Positions 61,001 through 64,000 of a DNA stretch of 64,000 nucleotides are shown piece by piece. The translations under genes and the position numbers were made by a program. The DNA is from Pseudoselenomonas ruminantium. GTDB lineage: Bacteria; Bacillota; Negativicutes; Selenomonadales; Selenomonadaceae. Positions within the stretch are counted from its first letter, which is position 1, and each line of letters starts with the position of its first letter. A model generated the notes under the pieces. The model did no database searches. It worked only from the letters and a program-made list of their open reading frames with translations, and was not told where the DNA came from. The stretch is from assembly GCF_900113715.1 (NCBI RefSeq), contig NZ_FOQK01000012.1, positions 28,260-92,259 on the forward strand, read 5' to 3'.

Positions 61001-61390
61001 ATTACGTATTACTATCTCGATGGTGCAACGCCGGCGCTGGAGCGCATACGGCTCGTGAAGATGTTCAATGCTGGCAATATCCCTGTGTTCCTGATTTCGC
61101 TCAAGGCTGGTGGCACGGGGCTCAATCTCACGGGGGCGGATATGGTCATCCATTTCGATCCCTGGTGGAATCCGGCCGTGGAGGATCAGGCAACCGACCG
61201 TGCCTATCGTTTGGGACAGAAGAACAACGTGCAGGTGCTGAAGTTCATCACGAAGGGAACGGTGGAGGAGAAGATCTACGAGCTGCAGGAGAAAAAGAAG
61301 TCACTGATCGACCAGATGATCCAGCCGGGCGACAACTTCCTGTCCAAGCTCAGCGAAGAAGAGATACGCGAACTGTTCGAGCAGCGCTGA
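58007..61390 (+). CDS. SNF2-family DEAD/DEAH helicase with SWIM zinc finger
   Basis: 1127 residues, bacterial Snf2 translocase. SWIM finger CDCPAASQYLGACKH near residue 89; a large middle region; then the Snf2 ATPase: LADDMGLGKTLQVIAFLL (motif I, about residue 690), TTYNML, FLDEAQHIKN (II), ALTGTPIEN (III), and the C-terminal lobe with LISLKAGGTGLNLTGAD (V) and DQATDRAYRLGQ (VI). GTG 58007 follows AGGAAAAG. Role in DNA or RNA polymerase recycling (as for RapA) or repair is possible; single gene followed by a terminator. Confidence 0.93.
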   Translation: MDSSADGMPGESAQEKEREYLLKDMMIRTVASDMAYSRGVRYYNQGRVTHLERVRDSRYRAEVDGSIKYEVEVRLSKDGSGIEQYTCDCPAASQYLGACKHVVAVLKAIQDEQAGEEQEQEANLSKSEIFSQLKRTFDVRQQGEPAESTSSRRMFRFFADADREDSTQYRVASQAAYLVPRLFVEDLYGRIECWLEFRFGTDRLYVVRNVLEFLRSKEKGETWQLGRNSALDLADIRWADPVSAKLYAMLKDAHRAEKEVLLYGPNNGVYYSGFHSYIFEQKQFKLAPDNLGRFLAVMGDTPFEMRINGADIGDVRGSQGQPQIGVSIREKEGRGQVSLTTEEILPLDDACRYLYQDQHIYAVTAKFARAVKPLWQSFRTTTRIEVPRSEMGRFFGEVLPRLEKAAAVEVDPAFLEQYMLQPLTAELYIDYAGDGIAVRPLLCYGDAKFNPLVAAAPPLRDGRHLVRDARGEQEIMTRLSVYGFRPERDQLVQKDEERSYDFLTEELPNLPAWVDVFYEDSFVKRPVRPMPKVAAGVSVNDMDLLEVTFNMKDLDVHELMDILDSYKQKRRYHRLKDRTFVTLEEQQMQALADFVENAGITRKNAADGATVELPLSQAMYLDELARADETLHLERSRTFRSIVRNIRRPEEADYEVPAELKEVLRDYQVTGFNWLSTLADYHLGGILADDMGLGKTLQVIAFLLARQDASQPPSLVVAPTSLMYNWLDEIARFAPSLKAAAVAGTKAQREAVLAEADKSYDVLVTTYNMLKRDIALYEKRKFRYAFLDEAQHIKNPTTQNARAVKKIKTGGYFALTGTPIENTLTELWSIFDFLMPGYLLTHKKFKERYETQIVREQDERMLTNLRRHVMPFILRRMKKDVLKELPDKVERKMVSDMTPKQEKIYQAWFVRSQREFAAELRANGFGESRIKILAILTRLRQIACDPAMFLEGYEGGSGKLDMLEEVVGEAVAGGHRILVFSQFTTMLEHIGERLKQIGITYYYLDGATPALERIRLVKMFNAGNIPVFLISLKAGGTGLNLTGADMVIHFDPWWNPAVEDQATDRAYRLGQKNNVQVLKFITKGTVEEKIYELQEKKKSLIDQMIQPGDNFLSKLSEEEIRELFEQR

Positions 61391-61421
61391 ACCAGGTGAG
61401 GCCATGCGGTTGGCAACAGAT

Positions 61422-61456
61422 ACGAAAAAGGCAGCCATTGCGGCTGCCTTTTTCGT
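61422..61456. terminator. Bidirectional terminator
   Basis: ACGAAAAAGGCAGCC and GGCTGCCTTTTTCGT, 15-base perfect arms, serve the helicase gene and the converging minus-strand gene. Confidence 0.93.
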
Positions 61457-61457
61457 A

Positions 61458-61772
61458 TCAATAATGCGGATGCTGTTTTACGTAGTCGACCGGACGGCTC
61501 CAATCCACATGAACCTTCGTCTCGTTCCAAAGGCGCGTGAGGGCGAGCTTGAAGCTTTCCTCATCGGCCAACGGATCGATGGTCTCATGGGTGAAGTCCA
61601 TGAGCGTTGCGTGCGGGATGTTGATCTCATGTGTCTTGCCCAGATAAGCCTCGGTAAGCTCTTTGCCCTCGGCATCAGCGAGATGGACCTCGGCTTTGCG
61701 GGCATCGGCATCGTAGTCAATCCAGCCGAGTGCGTTGTTGTAGCTGATTGCTACGCTGAAAGTAGTAGCCAT
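61458..61772 (-). CDS. Hypothetical protein
   Basis: 104 residues from ATG 61772, with GGAGT upstream. Soluble, beta-rich start (TTFSVAISYNNALGWIDYDA) and an acidic middle; ends VKQHPHY. No family recognised. A minus-strand promoter (TTGGAC, 18 bases, TATAAT at 61862-61833) precedes it, so it is a monocistronic, probably well expressed gene. Confidence 0.65.
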   Translation of the reverse strand: MATTFSVAISYNNALGWIDYDADARKAEVHLADAEGKELTEAYLGKTHEINIPHATLMDFTHETIDPLADEESFKLALTRLWNETKVHVDWSRPVDYVKQHPHY

Positions 61773-61832
61773 AAGTAAAACTCCTTTATCCGTAAATGGT
61801 TTCGTGTTTGCTATCGTAAAACTTATTTATTC

Positions 61833-61862
61833 ATTATAGTCTATTTTGCGGGGAAAGTCCAA
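61833..61862 (-). promoter_or_regulatory. Promoter of hypothetical gene 61458-61772
   Basis: Minus strand: TTGGAC, 18-base spacer, TATAAT, about 60 bases before the start codon. Confidence 0.65.
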
Positions 61863-61950
61863 AATGTGTTGGCAGAAATAAATAATGCGGCAAAAGTTAA
61901 AACATACTGATTTTTTTGTCAACTACCATCAATGCCTGATTTGTCAAGTC

Positions 61951-61979
61951 TTGCAAGCATAATTTTTTTATGCTATTAT
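61951..61979 (+). promoter_or_regulatory. Promoter of probable 6S RNA
   Basis: TTGCAA, 17 bases, TATTAT; transcription would begin near 61986. Confidence 0.8.
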
Positions 61980-61985
61980 ACAGAC

Positions 61986-62171
61986 AAAGAAGGATAAGCC
62001 TGGAATGTGCGCGGGCTTTGTTATGTCTAACCTACGTTTTTTATAGGGAGCTTGATTTGATTCTGATGGAGGTCCGCCTCGGCGAATGCCAGAAGTCAGA
62101 CTTAGGGCACCCACCTGCGAGCAGCAGGTTTTAGGCATGAAAAGCGAACGGCATTTTGGACCCCTGCTTTG
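61986..62171 (+). ncRNA. ssrS: Probable 6S RNA
   Basis: About 185 nt between a strong promoter and a terminator, with no reading frame. It shows 6S features: a long-range closing stem (GCTTTGTTATGTCTAA with TTAGGCATGAAAAGC), a central part with GGAGGTCCGCCTCGG comparable to the E. coli GGTCCGTCCGAG region, and the 3' segment GGGCACCCACCTGCGAGCAG followed by CAGGTTTT. 6S RNA binds housekeeping RNA polymerase in stationary phase. A covariance search would settle it. Confidence 0.7.
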
Positions 62172-62209
62172 AAAAGGGATTGCTGCATGATAGCTGGCAG
62201 TCCCTTTTT
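62172..62209 (+). terminator. Terminator of probable 6S RNA
   Basis: AAAAGGGATTGCTGC and GCTGGCAGTCCCTTTTT form a long stem ending in five T. Confidence 0.85.
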
Positions 62210-62228
62210 GTGTGCCTGGATATCCGCA

Positions 62229-62477
62229 TCAGTGCAGCTGGCGGCGCAGGGAGAACGAAACCTCGTTGATGCGCGTGACCTTTGGCTGGGCTTGCGGCTG
62301 CAGCGGGGCGTCGACGACTTCGATGTTGTCGAGCATGCCCTTCACCTGGTCGCGGATGCCATCGAGATATTCGCGGCGCAGAGCCTGCTGCTCAGCCAGT
62401 TCTTCCTCCGTAAGGCCAACGGAGCGCTTCTTGCGGGAAAGCTCGTTGATGCGGGCGATGAGTTCCGGTGTAATCAT
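62229..62477 (-). CDS. DUF896 domain-containing protein (YnzC family)
   Basis: 82 residues. MITPELIARINELSRKKRSV and LTEEELAEQQALRREYLDGI are the DUF896 helical hairpin; the YnzC fold binds no known ligand, and B. subtilis YnzC is in the SOS regulon. ATG 62477 has GGAGGT nine bases upstream, so the longer open frame to 62687 is not used. The C-terminal 30 residues extend past the core. Confidence 0.88.
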   Translation of the reverse strand: MITPELIARINELSRKKRSVGLTEEELAEQQALRREYLDGIRDQVKGMLDNIEVVDAPLQPQAQPKVTRINEVSFSLRRQLH

Positions 62478-62590
62478 GCAAAAGACCTCCTGATTCCTGT
62501 CTTGAGATTTTGACGGTAATGTTTCTATTATAGCGGGTTGTTGCGCAATTGTATAGGGAAATCTGCGGTGTGGAATCTGCGAAAAATCAT

Positions 62591-62618
62591 TTGCAAGACA
62601 GGGCAGGTATGGTATATT
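62591..62618 (+). promoter_or_regulatory. Promoter of ddh
   Basis: TTGCAA, 16 bases, TATATT, 61 bases before the start codon. No lysine riboswitch is visible in the short leader. Confidence 0.65.
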
Positions 62619-62679
62619 AATAGCGTATTTTTGATGCTTCATGAATGGTTGGTATTTTGACAGAGAGGGGTAGTTCCTG

Positions 62680-63666
62680 ATGAGCATTCGTATTGGTATT
62701 CTGGGTTATGGCAATTTAGGACGGGGTGTTGAATGCGCCGTGGCCGCTAATGAGGATATGGAGCTGGCGGCAGTATTCACACGCCGCGATCCGTCGGCGC
62801 TCAAGATCGCGACGGCTGGTGTGCCGGTTGTGAGCGTCAATGAGGCAGAGGCATGGAAAGACAAGATCGATGTCATGATCCTCTGCGGCGGCAGTGCAAC
62901 GGATCTGCCGGTGCAGGGGCCGCAGTATGTAAAGCTGTTCAACATCATCGACAGCTTTGATACCCATGCGCGCATTCCTGAGCATTATGCTGCTGTTGAT
63001 AAGGCAGCCAAGGAGTCGGGGCATATCGGCATCATCTCCGTCGGCTGGGATCCGGGCCTGTTCTCGCTGGCACGTGTTTACAGCAATGCTATCCTGCCGC
63101 AGGGCAAGGACTATACGTTCTGGGGGCGTGGTGTGTCGCAGGGGCATTCCGATGCCATCCGCCGCATCAAGGGCGTGAAAGATGCCCGCCAGTATACGGT
63201 GCCGGTTCCGGCAGCCTTGGAGGCTGTCCGTGCTGGCAAGAATCCTGAACTTACGACGCGCCAGAAGCATACGCGCGAGTGCTTCGTCGTATTGGAGGAA
63301 GGCGCTGATGCAGCCTACGTTGAGAACGAGATCAAGACGATGCCGAACTACTTTGCCGATTATGATACGACGGTGACGTTCATCAGCGAGGAGGAGCTGC
63401 AGGCAAACCATCGCGGCCTGCCGCATGGCGGTTCGGTCATCCGCACGGGCACGACGGGGCATGCGCAGGAGAACAAGCATGTCATTGAATTCAAGCTCGA
63501 CCTTGATTCCAATCCGGAGTTCACCACGAGTGTGCTGATCGCCTATGCGCGTGCCGCCTATCGCCTCGCAAAAGAGGGGCAGACTGGCTGCCGCACGGTA
63601 CTCGATATCGCACCAGCTTACCTTTGCGCACAGAGCGGCGAGGAACTGCGCGCCCATCTGCTCTAA
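62680..63666 (+). CDS. ddh: meso-Diaminopimelate D-dehydrogenase
   Basis: NADP-dependent enzyme making meso-DAP from L-tetrahydrodipicolinate in one step, for peptidoglycan and lysine. Rossmann start IRIGILGYGNLGRGVE, active-site region FDTHARIPEHY, and GIISVGWDPGLFSLAR and FWGRGVSQGHSDAIRRIKGV are signature segments. 328 residues, family length. Single gene between its promoter and a hairpin at 63684. Confidence 0.96.
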   Translation: MSIRIGILGYGNLGRGVECAVAANEDMELAAVFTRRDPSALKIATAGVPVVSVNEAEAWKDKIDVMILCGGSATDLPVQGPQYVKLFNIIDSFDTHARIPEHYAAVDKAAKESGHIGIISVGWDPGLFSLARVYSNAILPQGKDYTFWGRGVSQGHSDAIRRIKGVKDARQYTVPVPAALEAVRAGKNPELTTRQKHTRECFVVLEEGADAAYVENEIKTMPNYFADYDTTVTFISEEELQANHRGLPHGGSVIRTGTTGHAQENKHVIEFKLDLDSNPEFTTSVLIAYARAAYRLAKEGQTGCRTVLDIAPAYLCAQSGEELRAHLL

Positions 63667-63683
63667 GAGAATATGATTGTTGG

Positions 63684-63716
63684 TCCGCCGATGCAGAGAT
63701 GTGTCGGCGGATCTTT
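63684..63716 (+). terminator. Hairpin terminator after ddh
   Basis: GTCCGCCGA and TCGGCGGATC arms, followed by TTTGTATT (weak T run). A palindromic element begins eight bases later, as with the terminator at 27306. Confidence 0.7.
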
Positions 63717-63723
63717 GTATTAT

Positions 63724-64000
63724 AAATTGCAGTTTGTAAATTACCGTGTTTTTATTCGAGGAAAGCCGCGCCGCCGGGCAGGGGAGTACCAACGCTTCAC
63801 TTAGATGCTTTGCTAAAAATATTTTTTGCCTTTAACTAAGCATTGAAAAAGTTCCCAAACGCGCTACGCTTGAACGGTGTGAATTTTTCAACGGAATGTG
63901 TAGGCAAAAAATATTTTCTTCACGCAAACCATCAATGTTACGCTTATGGTACTCCCCTGCCCGGCGGCTTCGTTTCAGCAATAGCCCGAATGAATCTTCA
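63724..64000. mobile_element. Second gene-free palindromic element, right end outside window
   Basis: AAATTGCAGTTT at 63724-63735 equals 12 of the 14 bases of the terminal repeat at 27343. It is followed by a long imperfect hairpin from about 63763 to 63972: 21-base perfect arms at 63771-63791 and 63947-63967 (CCGGGCAGGGGAGTACCA core), then 16-base perfect arms at 63816-63831 and 63902-63917 (AAAATATTTTTTGCCT). No gene is visible. Its own right terminus must lie beyond base 64000. Confidence 0.65.

Noticed and set aside
59843..61153. 436-codon minus-strand frame within the SNF2 helicase
   Set aside because: Opposite a region with all Snf2 motifs; no start site; low-complexity antisense composition.
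62619..62679. Lysine riboswitch before ddh
   Set aside because: The leader is only about 60 bases and lacks the multi-helix layout of the lysine aptamer.

Overview
The window is chromosomal DNA from a Gram-negative Firmicute, most likely a Selenomonas-like member of the Negativicutes. It combines outer-membrane genes (the ADP-heptose pathway hldE-hldD-gmhB, two families of LPS heptosyltransferases, a phosphoethanolamine transferase) with Firmicute gene order (walJ-htrA-rlmH, xpaC-telA, a SpoVD-type penicillin-binding protein) and meso-diaminopimelate dehydrogenase. The assignment to genus level is inference from gene content.

Layout. 1-2434: ADP-heptose synthesis. 2520-4060: a lactate permease gene broken by a frameshift. 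About 4140-18450: an AT-rich island of LPS/surface glycan genes (GT2, GT4-like, GT9, VirK/DUF535, GT8, asparagine synthetase, phosphoethanolamine transferase) with two RecG-like ATP-binding proteins, a truncated MNT nucleotidyltransferase and a P-loop ATPase/DUF4869 pair. 18460-27281: LTA-synthase-like protein, walJ-htrA-rlmH, xpaC-telA and a PASTA-bearing PBP. 27343-28017: a gene-free element with 14-bp terminal inverted repeats. 28133-33590: a complete rseC-rnfCDGEAB operon. 33608-38522: M18 aminopeptidase and a TAXI-type TRAP transporter.

39060-51653 is an integrative element of about 12.5 kb inserted in tRNA-Ser(CGA). Its ends are marked by a near-perfect repeat of the tRNA 3' half plus its terminator. 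It carries a tyrosine integrase, a cluster of DnaA boxes, an XRE repressor, an Xis-like HTH protein, small replication/regulation-like proteins, an amidase with a DUF1659-DUF2922-YvrJ module, an orphan protein of 315 residues, a self-regulated-looking AlbA_2 ATPase, two par/Fst-like type I toxin-antitoxin loci (one intact, one degenerate), a recurring TTGACCGGTCAA-type palindrome (13 copies) and a gene-free block of about 1.5 kb packed with nested hairpins. No capsid, tail or conjugation genes are visible.

51654-64000 returns to host genes: a small acidic protein, a Fur-box-controlled candidate sRNA, an HTH protein, rpmF, a large FtsA/PilM-like protein, a DAK2 protein without its metal-binding motif, a GT9 heptosyltransferase, a SWIM/SNF2 helicase, a probable 6S RNA, a DUF896 protein and ddh. 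At the right edge begins another palindromic element that starts with the same sequence as the one at 27343.
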